A DNA stretch of 64,000 bases from Silene latifolia (Eukaryota > Streptophyta > Magnoliopsida > Caryophyllales > Caryophyllaceae). Every line of letters begins with the position of its first letter. The stretch's first letter is position 1. Below are positions 33,772-45,671 of the stretch, one piece after another. The notes beneath the pieces are model-generated. The model was not told the DNA's origin and did not search any database. It worked only from the letters and a program-made list of their open reading frames with translations. The translations under genes were made by a program, and so were the position numbers. The stretch is taken from positions 440,508,311 to 440,572,310 of the forward strand of contig NC_133538.1 in NCBI RefSeq assembly GCF_048544455.1. Reading direction: 5' to 3'.

Positions 33772-35207
33772 CCTCTTTGTTAGTCAGTACTTAAGAAAAA
33801 AGAAAGAAAGCAATGGGTTATTCATTGGACGATATCACGGGGATTAGTCCCGATATTTGTATGCATAGGATAGAGTCGGAGGAGGATCACAAACCTTGCG
33901 GACAGGGTCGCGCCGACCGAACCGAAGATGCGGGATGTTGTGATGGCTGAGGTAATGAAGTCTGCTGGATGCGGTATTATTTATTTTGTCGGTAATTCTA
34001 AATGGGTGAGTCCAAAGACAGGAAGTCCCGAAGAAAGGAGGGACAACTGTAGTTAAGAATGAGAAGAATGAATTAATACCTACTTGAGTAGTGACTGGTT
34101 GGCGGATGTGCATAGATTACAGACAGCTGAACGCCGCAACCAAGAAAGATCACTTTCCCCTTCCTTTTATTGATCAAATGGTAGAAAGGTTAGCTTCTCA
34201 TAAATTTTTCTCGCTATTTAGACGGGTATTCGTGGTTCTTTCGATCCCTATCCACCCGCATTTATCGTGCTAAGACTACATTTACTTGTCCTAAGGGCGT
34301 TTTTGCGTATCGCAGAATGCCTTTTGGTTTGTGTAATGCCCCTGCCACCTTTCAAAGGTGTATGATGGGGATATTTTCAGTGTATATTGTGTCTATCATG
34401 GAAGTTTTTATGGACGATTTCAGTGTATATGGAAGTGATTTTTCTAACTGTCTGTCTAACCTTGAGAAAGTGTTGCAGTTTGTATTGAGGTTAATCTTGT
34501 GTTTGAATCGGGAGAAGTGCCACTTTATGGTCAACGAGGGAGTTGTCTTAGGGCACTTAGTTTCTGATAGGGGAATAGAAGTTGATAAAGCAAAGGTGGA
34601 AGTGATTCAGCAATTACCACCTCCTGTTAATGGTAAGGGGGTGAGGAGCTTCCTTGGTCACGCCGGCTTTTATCGCCGGTTTATCAAGGATTTCTCCAAA
34701 ATTGCTAAACCACTTACACAGCTGCTACTTAAGGATGCCCCTTTTGTGTTTACTGATGCTTGTCTTTCTGCTTTTAACAGGTTAATGCAGGCTTTAGTCT
34801 CCGCGCCGATCATACAGCCTCCCAACTGGGACTTGCCGTTTGAGATCATGTGTAATGCGAGTGACTATGCACTAGGAGCGGTGCTAGGCCAAAGGAAAGA
34901 CAAAGCTTTTAATGCTATCTACTATGCAAGCCGAACTCTGGATGAGGCTCAAGTGAAGTACACTACCACTGAGAAAGAGCTGCTAGCTGTAGTTTATGCC
35001 TTAGAGAAGTTTCGTACTTATTTAGTTGGGTCAGAAGTCACTGTTTTTACTGACCATGCAGCTTTGAGGCATCTCCTTGCTAAGAAGGAGGCTAAACCAC
35101 GGCTAGTGAGATGGATACTCCTACTTCAGGAGTTTGATTTGCAGATTAAGGATAAGAAAGGAGCTGAGAACGTTGTAGCTGATCACTTGTCGCGACTGAT
35201 GCGATAA
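33772..35207 (+). pseudogene. Element E reverse transcriptase and RNase H
   Basis: RT begins in pieces (WRMCIDYRQLNAATKKDHFPLPFIDQM at about 34100-34190), shifts frame near 34215-34290, then runs open from 34317 to 35207. Motifs are [16 protein letters not shown], the catalytic FMDDFSVYG (the usual Athila variant of YMDD), [16 protein letters not shown], then RNase H with [28 protein letters not shown] and [11 protein letters not shown]. Domains and spacing are normal for gypsy pol, but the N-terminal breaks prevent a full product. Confidence 0.93.
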
Positions 35208-36591
35208 GAAGGGGAAGATTCTCTACCTATAGATGATTCTTTTCCTGACGATACTTTAATTGCTGTCATATCGTCTATTTTTAACCAAGAACCTTGGTAT
35301 GCAGATATAGCTAACTTCGTTGTCAGTGGAAAGCTGCCGCCTGACCTTTCTCATCAAAGAAAAGAAGCGTTTTACAGATAACGCTAAAAGATTTCCGGAT
35401 GATCCTTACTTGTTTAAGGAATGTTCAGACGGTCTCTACAGACGGTGTATTCCGCAATGGGAGACCAAAATAGTCCTGGAAGGCTATCACTCCTCTTCAT
35501 ATGGTGGTCACCACGGTCCATCGCGCACCGTGGCTAAGGTACTTCAGTCTGGTTTTTACTGGACTTGTTTAATTGCTGACGACAAATCTTTTGTTTCAGC
35601 TTGCGATGCTTGCCAACGATCAGGGAACAGTTCAAAGAGACATGAGATGCCACAAAACGGCATCCTAGAGGTTGAGGTTTTCGATGTCTGGGTAATTGAT
35701 TTCCAAGGACCGTTCCCATCCAGTAAAGGTAACAGGTACATCTTAGTAGCTGTAGACTATGTGTCAAAATGGGTTGAGGCGATTGCTTCACCTCATTGTG
35801 ATGCTAAGACCGTGATAAAGATGTTTAAAAAGATCATATTCCCCCGTTTTGGTGTCCCTAGGGTCGTCATTAGTGATGGGGGGATGCATTTTAAAGAAAA
35901 GAAACTAACTTCCATACTGTCTAAAGTTGGTGTCCAACACCGGTGTGGTTTGGGGTATCATCCCCAAACTAGTGGTCAGGTAGAGGTCTCTAATCGCGAG
36001 TTGAAAGAGATATTGTCTAAGGTAGTTTCTAAATCACGGAAGGACTGGAGTCTTAAGCTAGATGACACATTATGTGCCTACAGAACTGCCTTTAAGACAC
36101 CAATTAGTGCATCACCTTATAGGTTAGTTTATGGGAAAACGTGTCACTTACCTGTTGAATTGGAATGTAAGGCTTGGTGGGGAATTCGTGAACTTAATTA
36201 TGATCCTAAGTTGTGTGGTCAGAATCGTCTTTTGCAGCTAGATGAATTGGAAGAGTTTAGGCTTAATGCCTATGACAGCTCGCGCATTTACAAGGAAAAG
36301 ACGAAGAGATGGCATGACAAGAGAATCCTACTTCGGGAGTTTCATGTTGGGCAAAAGGTGCTGCTGTTTAATGCCCGGTTGAGATTATTTCCTGGCAAGC
36401 TGAAATCCAGATGGAGTGGTCTTTATACGGTAACAGCTGTTACCAAATTTGGATCCGTGGAGCTTGAAGATTCCGAGGGTCATAGATTCAAGATGAATGG
36501 CCAATATGTGAAGCATTACCACGAGGCGAGTGAAGCAGACAATCGTGTTGAAGTCTTGCGCTTCGACGAGCTTGACGCGCCAGTTAATTGA
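35208..36591 (+). pseudogene. Element E integrase
   Basis: After a stop at 35205-35207 the frame 35320-36591 holds the integrase. It has a zinc-binding start ([11 protein letters not shown]), the core with [17 protein letters not shown] and [10 protein letters not shown] giving the D, D, E triad, and a C-terminal [13 protein letters not shown] domain. There is no chromodomain, which fits Athila/Tat. The frame has no ATG of its own, so it would be made only as part of a polyprotein. The core residues look intact. Confidence 0.93.
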
Positions 36592-38401
36592 TGCCAGAAA
36601 GGTCGTGCGGGACCTCTTAAACCAGCGCTCTCCGGGAGGCAGCCCGGATTGTGTTATTGTACTTTTGTTGGACTATTTATTTTTCCTTAGCCTTACGTTG
36701 AACTTTAGACGCTGTTTTTATGAACTTCCCATGTATTTCTTTGCTTTTAATGCGTGTTTTGCAGGTCAAAGTACTCGGTCGACTGATATTGTGCTCGATC
36801 GAGCATTTTTCTGAGGTAGTAATCACTCGATCGAGTGATATTGTCCTCGATCGACCAGAACCAAAACCATGCTTACTTGATCGAGTGGTTTTCTACTCGA
36901 TCGAGACCTTCCATGCGCCAAATCACTCGATCGAGCTGTTCCAACTGCTCGATCGAGTAGTTTTGACTCCCAGCTGCTGTTTTTACGTCTATGGAGCTAC
37001 TGCTTGACTTTCTTTGACCTCCCATGTTCATGGTCGGTTTGGGGAGGTCCCTCTTTATGACGTTTTGTAAGTTTTCCGACTCCATTTATCTTTTTTTTTT
37101 AAATTCAAAAAATTTTCAAAATTTCATGTTTAATTCGAGTCGGAACATTTGAACATTGATGCTACTATGAACCCTTACTTGAGCCCTGCATATTCTTGAC
37201 ATTTAGTTGGCATGATTATGTGCATAATCTACGAGTTTTTGTTTCTTTCTTATCTGAACGAATAGACTTGATTCAATATGTTGGCAAGCTACATTACATT
37301 CTGAGGTTAGAACTTTATAAACTAGTGACATTCATGACCGGTTTCATATAGGATGTGAGTAGTACTCTCTTTAAGGCATGTAACATCAATTTGCATAAGC
37401 ATGAGTCTGATCTTCTTAATACCTGTATGCATTCGGTCTGTGGATGGTGACACATGTTAGGAGAGGCAGTCCCCTAATTTCATTCTACCCATGAGCCTCA
37501 CATAGCCAAATTGCCTTTTTGTCCTATCAACTACTTTCTATAATACTTCCTACCCTAGCTGAGCTAGTAACGAGAAGTTCCTGGAATGTTTTATTGCAAT
37601 ATGGTTATTTCATCCGATTTCAGAAGATGATGGAAGAATTGAAGGGAATGAAAGAACTGTCGAAGAAAAAAATGAAACGGAAAAGAAAAAAAAAAGAGAA
37701 AAAAAAAAGAAGGCGAAATAAGAAAAGAAGAGAAAGAAAAGAATAATCATATGTAAAAAAAAGGAAATTGGTTAATGATTTTTACTCCCATATCTTATTC
37801 ATATCTCATGGGGAGTTGACGATTTTTGGTGTTTCGTGAGCTTAGTGCATGGTTTTGCACCGTTTCATCTTGCTACATTGAGTACGAAGTTGGGATGCAG
37901 TTTATATTTGGTTTCGTTGTTGCTAGCCTGGCTATTAACTCCACATATCCAAATTCATCTTAGCCCTATTTACCCGTTATCTCACTTACCCAAATGTAAG
38001 TCCTCGGCATGTGTCTTGGTCACTAGTATGGTTGGAATGCATATGTACGGTTGTAGAGACTTTATTCATGTTAACTGAATGCATGTCCTTATAGGTCGAG
38101 TTAGGTGAGTGTCTTATTTCTTCCTATCTTTCACATATATACTCACCTTGTGCCTAATTTTGAGTGACGAGCGACCCGTGAGAGTCCGACATCTTTTGAG
38201 TCTTGCAAGGTCGACGGTTCAGTAAGTTTGAAACATTGATTTAACTCGTTTGCACTTCTCATTTGCCACTTTGTCATTTTGTTGCATTAAATTGGTTTTC
38301 GTGGGTGATTTGTAGCTGATGCGTTGGTCCCGTTCCACTGTTTTTTCTTAGTTGCATTCATATTTGCTTGGGGACAAGCAAAGGTTTGGTGTGGGGAAGT
38401 T
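36592..38401 (+). mobile_element. Long 3' untranslated region of element E
   Basis: 1.8 kb lies between integrase and the 3' LTR, as is usual in Athila-like elements. It contains the TCGATCGA array at 36775-36956, an A-rich stretch (37670-37745) whose Lys-rich frame I do not believe, the GAGAGTCCGAC...GCAAGGTCGACGG block shared with D, and the purine tract GTTTGGTGTGGGGAAGTT at the LTR edge. No env-like frame is convincing. Confidence 0.8.
36775..36956. repeat. TCGATCGA array in 3' untranslated region of E
   Basis: Members start at 36775 (TCGGTCGA), 36795, 36827, 36847, 36877 (TTGATCGA), 36897, 36927 and 36949. The steps are 20, 32, 20, 30, 20, 30 and 22. This array is untranslated, so the alternating rhythm is not a side effect of codon phase. 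Confidence 0.97.
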
Positions 38402-39817
38402 TGATGCGTGTCTTTTATATAAGGTTTTTACCTCATTTTTACACGCATTTCTGTACTTTTTATGTAGCACCTGGCTACAAATACCCCCGAATGTTCTACT
38501 TTGGTTCGTTTTATGTAATTTGCAGGAATTAACCAAAGAGGAGCTAAATCGAGCCTTAATTGTCCCAATTGTATGCATTCATGGAAAATAAGGAAATGGA
38601 GCTTGGAATTCTAACACTTGGAAGACGCGTGAGCTGGATTCAGGAAGCATTTCAAGTTTTAACGTGCTTAGACCATTCGATCGAGTGATTAATTACTCGA
38701 TCGAATGCTTTATTTGCTCAAGATTGGTCGATCGAGCTATTTAAGGAGTCAATCGAGGATTTTTTGTAAGAGGTGCTCGATCGAGTGGTTTGTTTCCACT
38801 CGATCGAGTGGTTTGGTGATGAAGTGCTCGATCGAGTAGATTATTTCTACTCGATCGAGTGGTGTCTTGCGCTTTAGTTAATTTCCGCCTAATTATTTCA
38901 TAGGCTTTTGTAATTAGTCCATAGATTAGGTTTTAGGATGGATTTTAGTATAAGACTGAGAGAGTAACTACGTTACTCCTCTCTTCACTTCGTTCGTTCG
39001 TTTTTCGGATTAGACTTTGTCACTGATCTTTGGATTTTATTCTTCCTCTATAATTTGCTACTCGGATTTGGATATTGCGATTGGTATTATCATTCTAGTT
39101 TTATTCTTAATCTTATTTATTGCTTTAATTCTTCTCTTTATTATCATAATTGCTTAATTGAATCCTTATTAGTTTCATCATCATGGTTAGTTTTAATTAT
39201 CTGTTTGTTGTTATTGATAATTCAATGATTATGAGTAGCTAATTTTCTTATGCTGAGACTATAGGGGATCCATAATATGAAGGGAGAGTAATCGATTTAC
39301 TAGGTTAATGCTGGTACTGTCTTTGTTGGTTAAATGCCACAATTAATTGTATCTGTTTAATTGAGTCGACGCAATTAGACATTTAACTCTTAGTGATCCT
39401 TGACCTGGACCGAAAGGTTGGAAAAGGCGAGACTAGTAGCGAACAATAGGGTATTGCAGTGAGGAAGAAAGTTAAGCTGTTTACGCTTTAGGGTGAATTA
39501 AGGACCGAAAGGTGACGTTCGCTACCCCTTAGACTGTATTAACTTTGACCTGAGATCTAGATTACTTGACCGGATGATTATGGTGAACCGTTTGTCTTAG
39601 CTATTTCTCTCTATCTGTTTATTTCCTCCCTTTTATTCTCTTCTCCTTATTCTCTTTAGTTTAGAAAACCATATTTATAAACCCCCAATTTGTTTACCTT
39701 GACGAACTTAGATTTAGCCGACAAATTCCTACCTCTCTGTGGATTTGACCCGACTTCCCTAGCTATATTAGTTAGAGCCAGTTGGTTATTTTTGACAGGT
39801 ACGCGACAGACGTGTCA
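38402..39817 (+). mobile_element. 3' LTR of element E
   Basis: This 1,416 bp copy is followed by GGGAG at 39818-39822. It carries an eight-member array with one more member than the 5' LTR. Confidence 0.95.
38677..38858. repeat. TCGATCGA array in 3' LTR of E
   Basis: Members start at 38677, 38697, 38728, 38749 (variant), 38777, 38800, 38828 and 38851. The steps are 20, 31, 21, 28, 23, 28 and 23. The alternation is complete here, unlike the 5' LTR copy. Confidence 0.96.
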
Positions 39818-39822
39818 GGGAG

Positions 39823-41318
39823 GACGGACTTATTTGCCTCCTGCTGCCCATACACTCTCAAAAAAGGAGAAAATAGAGTTTTGTGAATGTTTGAATGGTG
39901 TTAAAGTGCCAGAGGGATATTCTTCGAATATTAGTAGCCTCGTATCAATGCGAGATCTCAAGCTTACTGGTTTAAAATCTCACGACTGTCATACTTTGAT
40001 GCAACAATTACTAGTTGTGGCCATACGTAACATTTTACCTACAAAGGTTCGATATGCCATAACCAAGTTCTGTTTTTTCTTTAATGCCATATGTAACAAA
40101 GTTATTGATCCTGGAGAGTTAGAAGATTTGCAAAATTTAGTTGTCACTTCTCTTTGTCAATTCGAAATGTACTTTCCTCCTTCATTTTTTACAATCATGG
40201 TTCATTTGACCGTACACTTGGTAAGAGAGATCAAGTATCTAGGACCTGTTTACTTAAGGTATCAATATCCTTTTGAAAGATTGATGAAAGTATATAAGGA
40301 TTATACGTCTAATAGATATCGTCCTCAAGGGTGCATTGCCGAGCGTGCCATCATCGACGAAGCACTTTCTTATTGTTATACACACTTATCAAATTCTGAG
40401 ATACTTGGGATCCCTAAGAATCGACATAGTGAGTGGATGAAGGGCAAAGGTCTTAGGGGTCATGTTCGTCAAGATATGGCATTTGATAAGTTGCAAGGAG
40501 CAAACACATATGTCCTTCATACTGAGGATGAGGTACAACCGTACATTGAGGAACACATGGTTTTCTTGAGGGACAAGCATCGAAATAAAACCGAGATGTG
40601 GATCGGAAATGAGCACAACAAGACATTTCGAGCATGGTTCAAGGGTCGAGTGAGAGAAGACTTGCAAAAATATCCTGATTATATTTCTTCTAGATTAAGA
40701 AGGCTTTGTTTCGGCCCAAATACATATGCATCTTCTTATAGTGGTTATGCCATTAATGGGTGCACCTTTTACACTCGTGAGCAAGATGACAAGAGTACAA
40801 TGCAAAATAGTGGGGTAAGTGTAGAAGCTGAAGCCATGCACTTTTCTAGTTCAAAAGATAAGAATCCAATTTTAAGTAAGATGCATTATTACGGAGTTAT
40901 TGAAGAGATTTGGGTGTTAGATTACACAGATTTTGATATCCCTGTTTTTTGGTGCAAATGGTGTCAAACTAATACCGGTGTCCGTAAGGATGAATTAGGA
41001 TTCACTTTGGTGAATCTTGATAAAAGTGGACATAAGGAAGATCCTTTCATTTTAGCCACACAAGCCAAACAAGTGTTTTATGTGACCGATCCAAAAGATA
41101 AAAATTGGTCAGTTGTTTTATCCGTAAGGAGTAGGCGGGATGTGGATAGTTTTGATGAAGATGTTGTATATGAGGGTTTTGATCATAATGTATCAGGTTT
41201 AGATGATACGTATAATGTCAATAGTTCGAGTTTATATATGCGTGATGATCACAACGAAGGAATATGGATTAATACTGACACCCCTTCCAGAAAACGCCCT
41301 CGTGTTGTTGAAAAATGA
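39823..41318 (+). pseudogene. TNP2-like CACTA transposase, second half
   Basis: The frame resumes after E with GRTYLPPAAHTLSKKEK and stays open to the stop at 41318. It contains the DUF4218-type region (LKSHDCHTLMQQLLVVAIR, YPFERLMKVYKDY, CIAERAIIDEA) and the DUF4216-type region (DFDIPVFWCKWCQ, DPFILATQAKQVFYVTD), ending in a basic KRPRVVEK that could act as a nuclear signal. The upstream part of the 542-residue open frame (39690-39822) is E LTR sequence and not transposase. This half is intact, but the first half is not. Confidence 0.94.
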
Positions 41319-41482
41319 GTAAGTCATGATGATTTATGTTTATTATAGTTATGCTTTATAAAATCCTGTGCACTGCCTTCCTGCATCATCAATGATTCTG
41401 CCAATATTATTTCTAACATTTCTAGCAGAAATCTTAGAGTAGAAGTATCTATTACTAAGATCACCAAGGTGGAGGTGCTGGA
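41319..41482. other. Spacer between TNP2 stop and prohibitin fragment
   Basis: About 160 bp follow the transposase stop. It stays open on the minus strand after the prohibitin-like residues but loses resemblance to prohibitin, so it may be a second captured piece or plain spacer. Confidence 0.4.
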
Positions 41483-41578
41483 TGCAGTTGCCTCTGAAAT
41501 CAACTTGGCAGCCTCACTTTCTCCTTCTGCCCTTATAACAGCTGCGCGCTTCTCCTGCTCTGACTTCATCACCACATA
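41483..41578 (-). pseudogene. Captured prohibitin gene fragment, antisense within CACTA F
   Basis: The minus strand encodes [20 protein letters not shown] followed by [12 protein letters not shown]. This is the conserved region of plant mitochondrial prohibitins of the VVMK...[18 protein letters not shown] type, near the end of the SPFH domain and the coiled coil. It covers only about 32 residues, without start, SPFH body or C terminus, and continues into unrelated codons. Prohibitins form ring scaffolds in the inner mitochondrial membrane. Here it is a relic of gene capture, not a functional gene. Its antisense orientation to the transposon genes means transposon transcripts would be complementary to the host mRNA. 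Confidence 0.85.
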
Positions 41579-43044
41579 CCTTATAAGGAAGGACACATCT
41601 AACCAACACCAACCTACTTACCTACCTACCTGCATAACTGAGCCACTTTACCCCCAACCCCTTATTTTAACCTGCTGTCTCAGAAGCTTTTGATATATTT
41701 ATGTTGATATATTTACAGAATTTGATATATTTACGTCTTATTTATGTTGATATATTTACAGAGTTTGATGAGTGTGTAATTTGTTAATGCAGGCCAGGTT
41801 GATCGATGGGCTCACAGAGGTGTAAAGGAACTCGAATACTAACTCGATGACTCGGCAAGAAGAGGAAGAGAAGGTCTAAGGAGAGGGGTCGAACAGTGTT
41901 GGCCTTAGTTTCAAAAGCACTTAAGGAGAAGAAACCAATTGAATTAGAGTGGGATAAAGTGCATAGATTGCCTACGAACGCACGTTGGGAAGTTTAGCGG
42001 TGGGTTGGCGTTACTACTCGGAGGCATGTTAGTTGCGCAGTGGAAATGTGGGACCATGTGGATGATGTCACGAAGCAAGAAATTTTGGATAGTATCACGG
42101 TCAATAATTGTCTTGGTTATCTGATAATTGGCTTGGTTATTCTATGCATAAAATAGTAAGTGTCAAAAACCAAGAGCATTTAAAGTTTCATTAGGATTAA
42201 TTGAAAGTCGCATATCATTTTTAACAGTTAGCTGAAGACTGATATACTCCTAGTAAAAAGTTTATATATAATAGCTCAGACTTTTTTTCTACCATTCCCT
42301 TAGTGTAACAAATTAAGATTTAAGGAGTAAGGGCAGCCACAGCATGCAATCTATTTTATGCAATACTGAAATGGTAAGCAAAATCAAGTAATTTTGTGCA
42401 GCAGCATGCAATCTGTTTCTGTGCAGCAGTTGTTTGTCAGGTAATTTTTCATCTGGTGATACACAAGACTTGCTACATAGAGTATCATCTGCGTGCAGTT
42501 GAATTTTATGCTGAAATTATTAGAATGAGAGTTCAACTCTTGTCCTTAAGTTCATCTGTTTGCCCTTTTTTCTAAATATGTTATGTATGTGACAAAGTTT
42601 AACAGCTTAAGCACGGTTCTTGACAGTGAAAACTCCACATATGGATTTGGCTAATGAAGTATGCTCTGGTTGTTAGAGGTTGGTGGTACCGAATTACCCA
42701 CAGGATATTAATTGGTTTATAAAGCTGATACTCCCTTGAGGAAGTTATCACACGTGATACAAAATTAGAGGTAAATCTATTATCACAATTGTTATGTATG
42801 GTTGCGTATAAGTCACGTCAGACGGAAGGCAACATAAGGATAACTTCTCCTTATTGTGTTTGTTGCTGGTGTCTTTGTTTACTTCATTTAGCTTAAATAG
42901 AGTAACTTGCCATCACATACTCGGTTTCATGACATCAAATTCATCATGGTAAGCTTGTACAGAGGTAGTAACTTGCCATCACATAACTTCTCCTTATTGT
43001 GTTTGTGCCAAGCCAGAGCCTTTGTGTAGGGCGCTTTTGATATA

Positions 43045-43262
43045 CTCCCTCCCATTCACAATAAACCTCCCATTTCATTTTGGCACAAATATTAAGAAAA
43101 CACACTACCCCACCATATAATTAAATTTGAACCACACAAATACACTACCCCACCATACAATTAAATTTGGACCACACAAACACTTACCAAAGAAGGAAAT
43201 AGGGAGGTTATTGTGAATAGACGGAAAAGGAAATAGGGAGGTTTATTTTGAATGGGAGGGAG
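43045..43262. mobile_element. Stowaway-type MITE
   Basis: The 218 bp element has terminal inverted repeats CTCCCTCCCATTCA... and ...TGAATGGGAGGGAG and is flanked by TA on both sides (43043-43044, 43263-43264), as for Tc1/mariner-derived Stowaway elements. Its interior has a roughly 40 bp imperfect tandem duplication (ACCCCACCATA(T/C)AATTAAATTTG). It is non-coding and sits in a non-coding part of the second CACTA gene. Confidence 0.93.
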
Positions 43263-44641
43263 TATAAATTACTAGGCTCTGGTGACAAACTTTGTCATTT
43301 GTGTAGGGCGCTTTCACCGTTATCGCAGACCGTTATGATTGGTGTCTCATAAAGGCTGGGAATTTATGGAGAAAGTGGAAATGCACCTTAGTCCGTAAGT
43401 GGCTATACAACGAGACAGGCGCAATACAGAGGACACCACCAACAAAAAAAGTATGACTCAATAACACCTGAGGATTAAAATGTGTTTGTGGCATCTCACA
43501 CTACTCAGGCATTTAAGGTAATATTCACTTATTATGTTTGAACTGATTAACACTAGGCACTGACTGGCTAGCCGGATCGATCTGTGAAGTTCGGTCCGGC
43601 CGATCCAGACTTGTAGCTTACCCAAAGCAGTCTTTGGTTTTGGATTATCTGTTTTCAGGTCCCTGGTATGTTGCATACCGGTAATCTGGTAAAACCCGGT
43701 CAGGACCAAAGACCGGCTATATACAATTTTGTTCGTTGAAGGAGTGTATGAGCAGGTTAATTAAATTTCTCCAACACCACACACCGTTTTCAGTATCTTT
43801 GCTTTTGTCCAAATTTCATCTTTTCTTGTAATTGCAATGAACTGCTTGTTTGTTTCTAAAGAACACGGTGCTTTCTCAGTATCTTTGCCTTTCTGCTTAC
43901 TATATATAATTATTCTAACTACTTTATATGTTGTAAAATGTAAGGAAATAAGTGCAAACAACAAGAAGAATGCTTGTATGAATAGGACAAGGTCCGTTGG
44001 CTCTCGAGCAGGTTACCGTGGGATTGAAGTTAAAATCGTAAGTACATACACCTAGACATACCTTTATAATTTATATTTATTTAAATCTGGAGGTTTTACT
44101 ATACTCTTGACATTCTTAATTTTTTTTTTTGTAGAAAAAAGACTTTGCCAAAAATGGAGTGATATTGGAGGAAGTTGACCGGCACTTAACTTGGCTAAGG
44201 GGTCACACGCCTAATAACGGAGACCTGACCGAATATTACAAGGAAGTGGCTACGAAAATTGTAAGTTCTTCAATTTTTAAAACAAAAATTATTAATTTCT
44301 AGGAATTGACACAACTATATACGTATTTAAATAATATAATATTATGAATGGGTGTAGAAAGAACTAGAAAAAGAGGTGGAGGCAGGTACATTTAAGCCTA
44401 AGGGACGAGAAGATATACTAGCTAAGGCAATCGGCAAACCTGAACATGGTGGCCGTGTGCGAGGGGTTCCCGATGGCATATGCATAACCGAGTATTTTGG
44501 GAAGGCTCCTAAAAAGTTGCCGATGAAGTAGAGCGTCTCAAAGAGACGGTAATTTATTATGTAAACATAGAATAAGACCGTCTCAAAATATTTATTATTT
44601 GAAAATTATTTTACTTTAAGCATAACCAATTTGTTGAATTT

Positions 44642-44944
44642 TTGTCTTACATGCAGATAAATACTTTGCAAACACAAGTATCAAATATGCAAAGTATGAT
44701 GGTGCATTTTTGGCAAAGTGGTGAGAAGCCAAGTCAAGAATTATTAGAATGCTTCCTGAAAGGAATTTCTATGAGTACTCAAGGATCAAACGCTTGTCCA
44801 TCTACGGATGGTTCTCATAGTATCTCAATACAAGAGAGTGAGGAGCAATCCCATCCGAAGCCACACCGTAAAGAGATACCACATGAAGAGCCACTTAGCC
44901 AAGAGAAGGAGGTATCATCTTTTGATTTATCACTAAGATTTTAA
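44642..44944 (+). pseudogene. Second CACTA gene, middle exon-like segment
   Basis: A 100-residue segment starts with a heptad-like INTLQTQVSNMQSMMVHF (short coiled coil) and then a Ser/Gln/Glu/Pro-rich linker, as in the centre of plant CACTA accessory proteins. AG precedes it near 44655 and the segment ends at a stop at 44944, so the frame would need splicing at GAGGTATC near 44909. No catalytic motif is visible. Confidence 0.6.
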
Positions 44945-45009
44945 GGAAACTTATTAATATATTTGCGTGACTAATGAGTTTGAAGTTCTGATTTTACTAA
45001 TATTTCAAG

Positions 45010-45246
45010 GGGTGGAGAGACTGTGATTTATCATTACCCGGAAATCCGAATAAGATAGTGGCATCAGGCTTGATGTATATGGAAAAAAAGGCGGAATTCA
45101 TAACTGTTCACGGTAGATCACTACTTAATGGTTATAAGAAAGTAGAAGTTAAGAAAGTACAATCTGGATCGGAAAATGATACGTTACCTGTGCCTGTTGG
45201 GGATGATTTGATAGTATTGATTGATGCGAAGGACTCATATGTTTAG
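45010..45246 (+). pseudogene. Second CACTA gene, DUF8039-like segment
   Basis: The stretch WRDCDLSLPGNPNKIVASGL continues through VHGRSLLNGYKKVEVKKV to LPVPVGDDLIVLIDAKDSYV. It is the conserved block of plant CACTA second genes in which a small beta domain precedes the terminal WP motif. Here TAG follows Val (45246), where the family continues with W-P, so there is a premature stop right at the motif. Confidence 0.65.
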
Positions 45247-45368
45247 TGGCCTCAGAATCATATTCACAGTTCTAGTAAGGTAATTTTGTAGTTTTTTTTT
45301 TAAATTAGAAGTATTATCTTATAATAAGTTAATATAAATATTAACTATTTTGTGAAAAAATAATAAAT

Positions 45369-45671
45369 ATGGAAATCGTAATGAAGAAGAAGAAGAAGAA
45401 TCATCAAAGGTCTGCACCACCTCTTGTCCCGACTATTCTGGGTGTAGAAGTTAGTAGTGAGTTTAAGCAAAAGTTGAGAACCCCGCTGATGAATTCTTTA
45501 CTTCTCGAGGCTCGCATATTGAAGGCGAGCGGATCACTGATTAACGTTTCGATTGATGACCATGTATTACACCTTGATGACTACACTTCTCCGATTTCTT
45601 ACGAGGAGCTTATTCATTGGTGTGACGAAGGCGAGATAGGTGCCTCTCACATTGCTATTTTTATGAGGTAA
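45369..45671 (+). pseudogene. Second CACTA gene, linker before the Ulp1-like domain
   Basis: A Lys-rich start (MKKKKKNHQRS) is followed by LRTPLMNSLLLEARILKASGSLINVSIDDHVL and YEELIHWCDEGEIGASHIAIFMR, ending at GAGGTAAGC, a good splice donor at 45669. In related elements a segment like this leads into the Ulp1-like cysteine protease. The family assignment is tentative. Confidence 0.6.

Larger units (their letters stand above)
30398..39817 (+). mobile_element. Element E: Athila-like gypsy element inside the CACTA transposase
   Basis: It is 9,420 bp, with LTRs 30398-31793 (1,396 bp) and 38402-39817 (1,416 bp), TSD GGGAG, an Asp-tRNA-type primer site at 31799 and a purine tract before 38402. 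The order protease, RT, RNase H, integrase is that of gypsy, and the pol sequence is Athila-like without a chromodomain. I hand-counted about 23 substitutions between LTRs (under 2%) plus one 23 bp and one 3 bp length change. The gag capsid region is absent and the pol frame is broken in several places. Confidence 0.95.

Noticed and set aside
37519-37746. Lys/Arg-rich 75-residue frame in the 3' region of E
   Set aside because: It is a translated A-rich tract without relatives or a sensible start context.
41324-41596. A functional prohibitin gene
   Set aside because: Only about 32 conserved residues are present. The start, the SPFH body and the C-terminal part are absent, and the frame begins at a GTG inside transposon sequence.
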